Source of the DNA: Coemansia sp. RSA 1804
Taxonomy: Eukaryota; Kickxellomycota; Kickxellomycetes; Kickxellales; Kickxellaceae
Length of the DNA stretch: 12,893 nucleotides
Direction of reading: 5' to 3'
Assembly: GCA_027578815.1 (NCBI GenBank)
Contig: JANBTH010000668.1
Span: 1-12,893, forward strand
Shown here in pieces: positions 1 through 7,530 of this stretch; position 1 is the first letter of the stretch, and each line of letters starts with the position of its first letter. Under the pieces are notes generated by a model. It had not been told where the DNA came from and ran no database searches. It saw nothing but the letters and a program-made list of their open reading frames with translations. The position numbers and the translations under genes are program-made.

Positions 1-2
1 AT

Positions 3-173
3 GAAGTACGAGTCAGGCGACTGCACGAGGCGCTTGAGCTTGTGTTGGCGCTTCTCGTTCTCGAGAGTTGGGTTAAGAAGATCGACCGCAAGCTATTTGA
101 GTGGAAGAGCAAATATACAGGTTATCAATACAACATGGTTAGCAGACTGTCTGGAGATCGTCTAAAATATTGA
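3..173 (+). CDS. Possible C-terminal exon of a protein cut by the left window edge
   Basis: Reading from base 3 there is an open frame of 56 codons with no stop before the TGA at 171-173. It would end in a Lys/Arg-rich amphipathic stretch with several aromatic residues (ESWVKKIDRKLFEWKSKYTG lies near the middle). The composition is protein-like and unlike the stop-rich DNA that follows. Frame 1 is also open from the ATG at base 1 to a TAA at 163-165 (54 codons), so the frame choice is not certain. I recognise no family. It may be the last exon of a gene lying to the left, or chance. Confidence 0.3.
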   Translation, partial: EVRVRRLHEALELVLALLVLESWVKKIDRKLFEWKSKYTGYQYNMVSRLSGDRLKY

Positions 174-924
174 ACAGGAGAAGAAAGGGCAAAACAGAAT
201 CCGAATGCTATCAATGTGCTAAAGACCAATAGCCACTGATTCAACCAGGAACCAACAGCGTGGTATGTGTGAATAAGATGAACTCTGCGGTAGGAACAGA
301 AGCACTACCGAATAAGATATATTCAGGTGCCAATTGCAATGCGCTCCACACACACCAACGACAACAGCTGAAATCTGTAATGTTGAAGTCTGTTAAAGCA
401 CGTGTTCTCTAAATACTTTATGTTCGCCACCGCCAATTCAAGATTCGAACACAGAAACAATTACCAGCGCAAACGCCAGGCAGAACGACACTGTTGTGAA
501 ATGAAAATCCCACCAACACCCGCAACACGAGTCAAAGAAACGCAAAGAGAAGAGAAAATACCCTAGAGTCCTGTGATTCAGAGGGATTATCCCTCTACGT
601 TCTCAAAGACCGTGTGCTAATGTAAACAGAATAACTACTTGCTGCCAAACATCGTTGCTATAACTGTCTCTGTGCATCGTCCTTTAAATTCAGTCCTTCC
701 TCACAACCCTTTGCTGTTCCAATAGTCCCTAGAACGAATCGGCAGCAGGTGCCTCAATTTCATCTGCGTGCATTTGGCGAATTCCGTTGCCGATTCCATT
801 TGTCCACGATTGAAAATTCAGAATACTTACAACCATTTTGACTACAAATAACAGCAAAATAACCCAAAGTCAGAGGATGGATGCAAAATGGATATAATAT
901 TCCAACGATTATTAGTAGCTGTAT
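174..924. other. Gene-poor region with no supported gene
   Basis: About 750 bases have stops in all frames. The longest open stretch I traced is about 67 codons on the plus strand, ending at the TGA near 840, without an ATG and without a recognisable domain. I see no tRNA, repeat array or splice-bounded coding segment here. Confidence 0.5.
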
Positions 925-1266
925 TTAACGAGTTGAGAGTAGATGCGTGTTTCCGTAATTTATTCTGAATCCGTCGTAGTCAACAGAAATCTGATGGATG
1001 CGCACCAGCAAGTGTATCCTCTCTTTGTAATCTCTCAAAAAACAATGGATGCGACGTACCAATATGTATGAGTCGAGGTTAGCAAGGAAAAGAGCAAAAG
1101 GAGTGAATCCTGAGTTGTACTGCGGTTGTTTGGTCAGTATATTCTTGCTCCCCAGCGAGGAATACACTATTATTAGACAGCTTTGGCTGACAAAGTGCTG
1201 GTATGCGCAAAAAAACCAGCATCTGATCAAAATCTGATTCAATAGGCTGCAATTGGGATAAACCAC
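925..1266 (-). CDS. Orphan ORF, possibly a degenerate retroelement piece
   Basis: A minus-strand frame is open for about 113 codons from a GTG at 1266, and slightly further upstream to about 1290. It ends at the TAA read at 925-927. There is no ATG near the 5' end. The protein is rich in Ile, Leu, Tyr and His and has no domain I can assign with confidence. A short segment (YNSGFTPFALF) resembles the S/T-G-x-T/S-P-F motif seen near the C-terminal end of Ty3/Gypsy integrase cores, but the flanking residues do not extend the match convincingly. It may be a decayed transposon fragment or a chance ORF. Confidence 0.22.
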   Translation of the reverse strand: MVYPNCSLLNQILIRCWFFCAYQHFVSQSCLIIVYSSLGSKNILTKQPQYNSGFTPFALFLANLDSYILVRRIHCFLRDYKERIHLLVRIHQISVDYDGFRINYGNTHLLSTR

Positions 1267-1372
1267 TGAATTAAGGGCAGTTTTGCTGTGGTATTATCCA
1301 ATCACAGATTAGGGCTTTTGTGTGATAAATGTGACTTTGAATGACATTAAGAAGAAAGTAAAAAGCGCTAGT

Positions 1373-3367
1373 CTAGTTCACATCCTCTGGCGAGCTCTCG
1401 TGTTCAGCAGACTCGTCGACCTCCTGCTTCTCAGTCTCAGAGGGCTGCTGCTTCTCAGAGTTGCCAGCCGCATTTGAGTCCTCCTTGTCGTCCTCGTTCT
1501 TGTTTGCGGCAACAGCAGCAAGATCGGACTTGCACTTGTCACACTCACACGTGAAGCGATAAGTATTCTTCAGAAGCTTCTGTCTGGTCTCTACATCCAG
1601 CGACGTATCTACGAACGAGACACGGAGCTCGTCGCCCTTCGCGATGGGCTTGAGCGCCTTGATCGCCGCCTTTGACGTGTTATCAGGGAACACAATCTGA
1701 GCGTTTGGATCGCAGCTGTGCGTGATATGCGATGAGATCAGATAGAGCGAGATGCCGACGGGTGTGGCAGAATGGTCGTCTCTGATTGTATCCGATACAT
1801 GCGTGGCCTCAGTCTCAGCAGGGATCTCGATATCCGCAGAACCATGGACTGCGTACGCGTTGTAGTCCAGCTTGCCCTTGAGCATCGTGTAGCGGTCGCC
1901 ACTAATAAACTCAGTAAACCCTGGCACGTTGGTGCTGATAAGCTTGCCTAACTTGTCAAGAATTGCCGCATCGGTAGCCGATGGAATCAGCTCCAGATAA
2001 CGCATGCACTCCAGATGCTCCCAAACAGTGTACTCATCGGCATCGGATTCGTCAGCGTTTTTCGATCCACTGAGCGAGCCCAGCGCACGTGCCAGCTCCT
2101 TCTTCTTTTCGCGATCGACCAAAACACCAAAGAACTTTGCTATCAGAATCGGGGCAAGTTCGTGCGACTCCTTGGCCAGCTCCGCAAACTCACGGGCTTG
2201 TGTGTTGTCGCTGTTTGCGCACAAGAACTGGTGGTAGGCGTCATACGCATCCTGGCGGCACTTTTCGGAGCAATACACAACCTTGTGGCACTTTTCGCAA
2301 TCAATAACGTTGCTCACAGTGCTGGACTTTGTCTCCTTTGGAGAGTCAATCTCCTCCTTTGATTCCACAAACACTTCAGATCCCTCCGTCAACGGAGTAG
2401 TGTTTTCATCAGAGGCAGCGGCCTCCTTTGCAACTTCGGCAAAGCTCTTCTCAGTCGTCTCCGCGTCATCGTCCTTCTTTTCTTCGATCGAACCACTGGT
2501 CTCCTTTTCCTCCTTGTCATCAGCCTTCTCAATCTCCTTAGCAGGATCCGCCTCCTCGTTTTCTGCCTTCTCAGCGATCTCGGACTTGTCGGTGGTTTCC
2601 TCTGGGCGTTGTTTTGCTGCGTTTGGAACAGACTTCATGCAGTTGTCGCAGAACTGACCGTTCTGTGCGCGCGGCAGCAGCGTAGAGACCACGGCCTCCT
2701 CTTCGTAGATGCTCTCGCCCTTTTCAAAGCTTTTGATCGAGAATAGTGCGCGGCTGGGAACAACAACATCGCTGCTCTTGTCGGACTCTGCCGAAGCGGC
2801 CTTCTTCTCCTTGGCCTTGGAGTCAGCCTTTGCATCAATCTTGTTCTTGTCTTTGATCTGGACGTTCTTTTCTGGGGGTGGGAAAACGTCAAAGTAGCGC
2901 ATCTGCTTTTGCCGGACCTCTTGGGCCATCATGGCCATCACTAGCTTGAAGACCTCAGTGGGCGTGGTCTTCTGGTAGATCATCACCAGCTCAACAGGGT
3001 TGGGATATACCTTGAGTGCCTGGAAGAAGTGGCAGGCAGCCAGCGGGTACGCTGATGGTCCGGCTCCGCACATCGTCTCACCCTTCGACACCTGCGCCAA
3101 GAAGAACTTCTCCTTGTCTTCGGCAGAGACGGGAAGCTTGTCGTTTGCAATCTCGTTCAAAAGCTCCAGTGCAATATCGTTGATTGCATCTGGTGATGAT
3201 TTGGATACATCATCGGCCTTCTTCTGCGCCTTCTTGCGATCGCGCTTGAGTTTTCGGCGGAAGGTACGGTCGTGGCGACGCTTATAGTCAAAGTAGGCGA
3301 TATAGCTTAGTCCTGCAACTGCTGCGGTTACTGTTGCGGCAATAGCAACTGTCTTTCCGGAAACCAT
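1373..3367 (-). CDS. Tom20 (MAS20) receptor fused to a SET/MYND lysine methyltransferase
   Basis: This is a single uninterrupted 664-residue ORF. The ATG at 3367 lies in a good context (GCCATGG on the minus strand). Residues 5-27 form a membrane anchor followed by FDYKRR and a very basic stretch, exactly the layout of yeast Tom20. Residues 60-150 carry the MAS20 receptor core, including ALKVYPNPVELVMIYQKT, the tetratricopeptide-like groove that binds presequences on the mitochondrial surface. After a Lys/Ala/Asp linker (165-203), an N-terminal SET segment begins at about 205. A MYND zinc finger follows (C240, C243, C357, C360, C366, C370, H379, C383), broken by a Glu/Lys-rich insert at 244-356. 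The SET core holds NAY (503-505), THSCDPN (549-555) and GDELRVSFVD (578-587), with the post-SET cysteines C607, C609 and C612. The C-tail is acidic. By homology it should sit in the outer mitochondrial membrane, facing the cytosol, and could methylate lysines on imported or surface proteins; that substrate idea is inference. The THS in place of the usual NHS may affect SAM binding. Both halves are firmly recognised. Confidence 0.93.
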   Translation of the reverse strand: MVSGKTVAIAATVTAAVAGLSYIAYFDYKRRHDRTFRRKLKRDRKKAQKKADDVSKSSPDAINDIALELLNEIANDKLPVSAEDKEKFFLAQVSKGETMCGAGPSAYPLAACHFFQALKVYPNPVELVMIYQKTTPTEVFKLVMAMMAQEVRQKQMRYFDVFPPPEKNVQIKDKNKIDAKADSKAKEKKAASAESDKSSDVVVPSRALFSIKSFEKGESIYEEEAVVSTLLPRAQNGQFCDNCMKSVPNAAKQRPEETTDKSEIAEKAENEEADPAKEIEKADDKEEKETSGSIEEKKDDDAETTEKSFAEVAKEAAASDENTTPLTEGSEVFVESKEEIDSPKETKSSTVSNVIDCEKCHKVVYCSEKCRQDAYDAYHQFLCANSDNTQAREFAELAKESHELAPILIAKFFGVLVDREKKKELARALGSLSGSKNADESDADEYTVWEHLECMRYLELIPSATDAAILDKLGKLISTNVPGFTEFISGDRYTMLKGKLDYNAYAVHGSADIEIPAETEATHVSDTIRDDHSATPVGISLYLISSHITHSCDPNAQIVFPDNTSKAAIKALKPIAKGDELRVSFVDTSLDVETRQKLLKNTYRFTCECDKCKSDLAAVAANKNEDDKEDSNAAGNSEKQQPSETEKQEVDESAEHESSPEDVN

Positions 3368-4140
3368 GGCTGCTGTGGTGTCTGTGCTTATAGTATGTCT
3401 GTTTCTTTGTTTTCAAAAAGTAATATAATGGGGGAGGGATTCCAAACTAGCACCAAAAGTGACAATCACCTACATTGCAGGCAATGTAAAAAATAAAGCA
3501 TCTGCGTTGTGTCTTTTCTTATCTTTTCTCATATTAGCGCATGGTAATTGGGTAATGCGAAGACTGCAGAGTGCATGTCCGTGTGTTGCTTCTGAAGAAG
3601 GGAGAGTGGAAGGGAGCGTACAAACCTATACTGATCCGGCTGTCGTTCGGGGGTTTATCGCAATAATAGCTAATTACTCGTAAGCGGTCAGACAGAGAAG
3701 AAGAGAAAGAAAAGGCCAAGACGCTGTTTGTCTAGCTTTGGATGAGCAAGTGTGAAATCTGGTGTTTTTGCTGCCATGCTCAAACATCGTCGTCACTATC
3801 AGCTACAGACTGATTATGGCTAATCAGCCTAGAGCCTAGCCCTGAACTGAAAAGGAAAATAAATAATGTGCCGAAAGATTTTTCTCACACTAATTCCACA
3901 CACTAATCGATTACACTTCTTGATCGTGGAAATGCATGGCACAATCAGGATTTGAGTGACAAAAAATGCTCCGTTGCGCGGAATATTGCGGAAAGCAAAT
4001 AAAAAACGTTTGAATCCATTCATGCGTTCGCCAATCACAAGGCACGGAGCAGAATAGTAAAGAATAAACGCCCAGGAACAAAGAAATAAGACTTTATTTT
4101 ACCACCGTTGTTCTCATTGGCTGAATGTCCCGCCAGCCTG

Positions 4141-4174
4141 TTTTTTATTTTTTTTTATTTTTTTTATTTTTCTT
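4141..4174. repeat. T-rich low-complexity tract (T-runs broken by single A)
   Basis: The tract has runs of 6, 9, 8 and 5 T separated by single A bases. Such tracts are common nucleosome-excluding elements in fungal intergenic DNA. It lies about 770 bp upstream of the Tom20-SET start and about 650 bp beyond the NCS6 stop. Confidence 0.9.
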
Positions 4175-4264
4175 GTGTCGGCATTGACCAGGTGAGATCA
4201 TCACAGAAAAAAATTGAACAAAATGGGCACCACGTAAAACACCCCGATTGTTAGAATTTCTCCT

Positions 4265-4305
4265 CATCGATGGGATCGATGTAGTTGCATACAGCTGATC
4301 ATCAG
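4265..4305. repeat. Two adjacent short palindromes
   Basis: CATCGAT-GGG-ATCGATG (4265-4281) is a perfect 7-bp inverted repeat with a 3-nt spacer. CTGAT-C-ATCAG (4295-4305) is a perfect 5-bp inverted repeat with a 1-nt spacer. They could be dimeric protein-binding sites in the Tom20-SET upstream region. This is a sequence observation only. Confidence 0.5.
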
Positions 4306-4813
4306 TTGGCCCCCTTTTTGTCTTTAATATTTTTTATTTCCTCCGCAAAAGAGTGAAAAAACGGGAGAAAAGGAATTGTCATTTGCAGATAAAACATTCA
4401 ACAATTCTTTTTATTTTCCACGGGAAAAGGGTTGACTCGGTGGAATGAAAGTGTCATTATTATTATAAGAACAGCCGTTAATTCGGAAACTGGCCAATTC
4501 TGAAACAACAACATAAAAACAACCAACAAGTGGAATGACATGGTGTGTTGGGAAAAATTGATAATGAAAAATAGTGTGTTAATGTTGTGTGACAAGATTG
4601 ATGAATTGGACTTGTGTATGTTCCATTTCGTTCTGGTTTATTCCCTGTCGAATCCTCACATGACATTGGAAGAATGTGGTGAGACATTTCAAAGACAGAC
4701 AGAAATGCATGCTTGGGAGTAAAATGGCAGTAAGCAAGGACATCATTTGTTTCATGTTTCCGCCGCCGCCGGAGGATGTTGGCCAACGAGCGCACAGGAA
4801 GAAATAAAAATTT

Positions 4814-4819
4814 TTTATT
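4814..4819 (-). terminator. Candidate poly(A) signal of NCS6
   Basis: On the minus strand AATAAA begins 9 nt after the NCS6 stop codon, inside an A/T-rich stretch. It is very close to the stop, so the functional signal may lie a little further downstream in the same AT-rich region. Confidence 0.45.
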
Positions 4820-4827
4820 TACTTTCC

Positions 4828-6024
4828 TCACGCAGTCGTATCTGACATGCATGCGCATACGTCTTTGTCGTTGTCATTGCTGTCGGGGTTGCAACACGAG
4901 TCGGCACAGCCCGCGCATGCAGATGATTGCGGATGCGCCGTATCAGATCCATTCAGACGCCGCTCACGCATGGCCAGGGCCTTTTGGCGCAGACGCTCAA
5001 AGTGCACCGGTTCCACGGCGCGCACAACAGGGTCGGCGTTGGCGGAGTCGGCAGCAATGATCTGTTGCGCCTGGCGTGCGGATCTGTCAATGCCAAGCTT
5101 GGGCAGACCGCGCTCCAGGCCCTCCAGCAGCACACAGGCCTTGCACAGCGCATTGGACGAAAGGTAGCCACAGCGCTCGCACTGCGCTGGCGTTGGCAGC
5201 TGGACACTCGACGCCACGCGCATTGCCTCGCCCGAGTGGATGATGTCAAGGATGGCCGTGGACCGGACTGATTCCAGATCCTTGAGGAACTCGCGCGCAT
5301 AGCCGCGGTAGGCGTTGGGCGAGTACGTGCACTCGGTGGAGAAGTAGTCGAGGCGCTTGAGATAGGCGTACATGACGATTTCCTTCTCGTAGGCGTACTT
5401 GAACGGCTTGGACCGCGGGATGAAGCCGTCGCCGGTGGTTACAATCTCGGTGCACCGGCCCAGACGCGGGATATCGCCGCGGAACAGATTCATCAGAATG
5501 GTCTCGGCCACGTCGTCTGCGTTGTGGCCGGTGACGATGTGATCCAGATCAAGCATCAGGGCGCCACGATCCAGCGCCTGGCGTCTGAACACGCCACAGA
5601 AGGTGCAGTTGTTCTTGCGTCCCACAGTCTCCACAATTGCGTCCATAGACCACCCGTACAGCTGCTCGTACGACACGATCAGCAGCGGCAGCGCATACTG
5701 CGTCTTGTTGCGCTTGACTGTCTCCAGCGAGTCGTCGCGGTACCCGGCGATTCCCTCGTCCACAGAAAGGAGAAACAACTCCAGTCCGTACGCGTGCCGC
5801 TCATTCAGCGTCTTCATTATGTGCGCAAGCACCGTCGAGTCCTTGCCGCCCGACGCACCGATGCCCACGCGATCGCCGCGCTTGAACAGCTTGCTCTCGA
5901 CGATTGTATTGTGCACCTCCGTTTCGAACACGTAGAAGAAGCATTCGTTGCAGATGCGCTGGCCTGTCTTTGGCCGCCGCAGAATGGCCCTTGCATCATG
6001 GCATATCTCGCACTTGCGCGGCAT
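4828..6024 (-). CDS. NCS6: Cytoplasmic tRNA 2-thiolation protein 1 (Ncs6/Ctu1)
   Basis: The 398-residue protein is the catalytic subunit of the Ncs6-Ncs2 complex. It uses sulfur from thiocarboxylated Urm1 to make 2-thiouridine at wobble U34 of Lys, Glu and Gln tRNAs in the cytosol. An N-terminal zinc site comprises C5, C8, C25 and C28. The ATP pyrophosphatase PP-loop is SGGKDS at 58-63, and GHNADDVAET at 166-175 is a family signature. C140 and C143 (CTFC) plus C232 match the three cysteines that hold the [4Fe-4S] cluster in TtuA-type thiolases, with the same spacing. A second zinc site is C282, C285, C294 and C297, followed by the family LLEGLERGLPKLG block. Fungal and animal homologues are typically about 350-360 residues. 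The extra length is a tail from about 361 with six further cysteines (C370, C373, C377, C378, C390, C392). The ORF is intronless with a clear start. Confidence 0.97.
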   Translation of the reverse strand: MPRKCEICHDARAILRRPKTGQRICNECFFYVFETEVHNTIVESKLFKRGDRVGIGASGGKDSTVLAHIMKTLNERHAYGLELFLLSVDEGIAGYRDDSLETVKRNKTQYALPLLIVSYEQLYGWSMDAIVETVGRKNNCTFCGVFRRQALDRGALMLDLDHIVTGHNADDVAETILMNLFRGDIPRLGRCTEIVTTGDGFIPRSKPFKYAYEKEIVMYAYLKRLDYFSTECTYSPNAYRGYAREFLKDLESVRSTAILDIIHSGEAMRVASSVQLPTPAQCERCGYLSSNALCKACVLLEGLERGLPKLGIDRSARQAQQIIAADSANADPVVRAVEPVHFERLRQKALAMRERRLNGSDTAHPQSSACAGCADSCCNPDSNDNDKDVCACMSDTTA

Positions 6025-6931
6025 CTCCTATGTGGCTTTAGTATTTTCCCAATGGGCTGTTGTTTGGCGAGGGAAGGGTATCGTTCGACTTGGATCCAAC
6101 CCTGGCCACTCTGTTTCTGGATAGGCGTTGAGAAAGAGGGGGAGGAACAGCGATGCAAGAAGTCGGGAGGGACTTGGCTGCAAGAAGAAATATCCTTTAT
6201 TCGCCTTGTCCGAGTCGGACGTTTTATTTCTTGTTGGGTGCTTTTGGAGTATCGAATGACGCAGCCAATTAGCTAGAGAAGTAGGCGGAGAATTCGCTGT
6301 AAGGAAGAGCAGTAGAGCGTGCAAGAGCGCATTCGGGAAAACAAGGGAGCGTGGTGAAGAGAAGCTTGCGCACAAAGGAAACAATAGAGGAATAATGAGC
6401 AACGGCCAACAAAGTCAGTCACTCCCTCCTCGTTCTCCTTCCCGAAAATGCCCAAAGGATGTGGGATTTGCGCTCAAGGACACCACCCAGTCAGGCTTAT
6501 GGTGCACACTGCTCTTTTCCTCTTTTTTTCCCTCACCTTTATGGCTTGCTCGCCATATAGGAAATTTACGAGACTGTGCTCCCATTCGCTGTTCTTTGCT
6601 GTAGGAGGCGAGTGAACAAGATATACAAGCGAGCCCGTGTTATCTCCTGCGCGGCATTTTTTATTCATCTGCTTGACACAGGTCCCAACCACGTTCCGGT
6701 AGCCTGGCTGTCTGCCTGGCATTGTGCCAGCAATGACATACTCCGCCAGCAGGAGACAAAGGCAGCAGTAACCAGAAGCCATCGGCCCCCTATACACGCG
6801 TCTTTTCTGTTCATCGCAGCACAGCAGCATCGCCTTGCCAAGAGATAATGAGGACGATGGAATAAGCAGCAGGCGAACAAGAAAAAAGAACAACGGGGAA
6901 AATTACTTCTGCGTCAATCGAAAAAAGCGCC

Positions 6932-6960
6932 CCACTCCCCACTTGAGAGCTGGGGGGTGG
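6932..6960. repeat. GC-rich inverted repeat (hairpin-capable)
   Basis: CCACTCCCCA (6932-6941) and TGGGGGGTGG (6951-6960) can pair over 10 bp with one G-T wobble and a 9-nt loop. The right arm together with following bases can also pair with ACCCCC at 6981-6986. The G-run is strand-biased and could alternatively adopt other structures. It lies about 570 bp upstream of the zinc-cluster factor. Confidence 0.55.
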
Positions 6961-7168
6961 TGGCCAGCCCTACCACGCTCACCCCCTCCCCAACTCCACG
7001 CACGCCCTGTGGATGCTTTTCCTCCGGCAGACGTGCCCCTGTCGGGAATTTTTGCCGCTGCCTTTGCCAAACAGCACAAACCTTTTTTCAGTCTTTCATC
7101 TATCGCATTCTCATTCTCCCCCTTTTTTTCCCAGCCGCGCAAAACTCCCAGATTTTCACCCTCCCCCA

Positions 7169-7192
7169 CCGCCGCCGCCGCTGCCGCTGCTT
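7169..7192. repeat. Imperfect CCG/GCT trinucleotide repeat
   Basis: Positions 7169-7192 carry a run of GCC and GCT triplets in non-coding DNA, about 340 bp before the zinc-cluster factor start. It follows a C-rich stretch. It is a simple microsatellite. Confidence 0.7.
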
Positions 7193-7379
7193 TGCTGCCA
7201 ACCAACCCGACCACTGACCACCAGGAACGGCCATTTGCCGCGATGTTTAAAAGCAAGGGTGCTCGCTCCATTTTTTCCACTCATTTTCGAGCGGCTTGTT
7301 ATTAACATTAAAGCAATGCCATCTATTCTATTCTCATTTCAAGCCAAATAAAGCTGCTATTTCTTCCCAGATTTTCTTG

Positions 7380-7386
7380 TATAAAA
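7380..7386 (+). promoter_or_regulatory. TATA box of the zinc-cluster/PAS factor gene
   Basis: TATAAAA lies 145 bp before the chosen start codon at 7531. Transcription starting about 30-60 nt downstream would leave a pyrimidine-rich leader of roughly 60-120 nt. Confidence 0.6.
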
Positions 7387-7530
7387 CCTGGTCCATCCAG
7401 ACAAAAGCGTGTTTAAAACTTTATTCTTTATTCAACTCTGTAGCTATCCTTTCTTCTTCGGTTCTTGGGTCTTGACTTTCAATCTTCCCATTCTTCACGC
7501 GTCCTTTTCGTTTCTGTTAGGTTTGTAAAT

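Larger units (their letters stand above)
3368..4813. other. AT-rich spacer between the Tom20-SET and NCS6 genes
   Basis: The spacer is upstream of the Tom20-SET gene and downstream of NCS6, both on the minus strand. Only short, unconvincing ORFs occur in it. A weak TATA-like element (TTATATTA on the minus strand, about 3421-3428) lies some 55 nt before the Tom20-SET start. CCAAT-type elements occur at about 4030 (plus) and about 4114 (minus). A T-rich tract and two short palindromes are listed separately. No RNA gene was seen. Confidence 0.5.
6025..7530. other. Divergent promoter region between NCS6 and the zinc-cluster factor
   Basis: This 1.5-kb stretch separates two divergently transcribed genes. 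It contains many pyrimidine-rich runs, CCAAT-type elements (about 6046 and 6262), two ACGCGT hexamers (6796-6801 and 7497-7502), a GC-rich inverted repeat and a CCG/GCT triplet run, plus a TATA box near the right end. Several ORFs of 60-156 codons occur on both strands, but none shows a recognisable domain. I treat them as chance ORFs in low-complexity DNA. Confidence 0.6.

Noticed and set aside
5524..6276. 250-codon plus-strand ORF opposite NCS6
   Set aside because: It is antisense to a strongly conserved gene, has no recognisable domain, and arises from the GC-rich codon bias of NCS6.
6474..6893. 139-codon minus-strand ORF in the promoter region
   Set aside because: Low-complexity composition, no domain, and it overlaps other equally long ORFs in several frames.
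6835..7305. 156-codon plus-strand ORF upstream of the zinc-cluster gene
   Set aside because: It is made of C-rich and CCG-repeat low-complexity DNA, and its Pro/Ala/Phe runs follow the base composition.
6796..7502. Two ACGCGT hexamers (MCB-like) before the zinc-cluster gene
   Set aside because: Only two copies 700 bp apart, one of them in the probable leader. This is within chance expectation and does not support cell-cycle control.
7465..7530. Upstream extension of the zinc-cluster factor reading frame
   Set aside because: The frame is open but begins at TTG, which is unlikely as a nuclear start. The first ATG is at 7531, in a good context.
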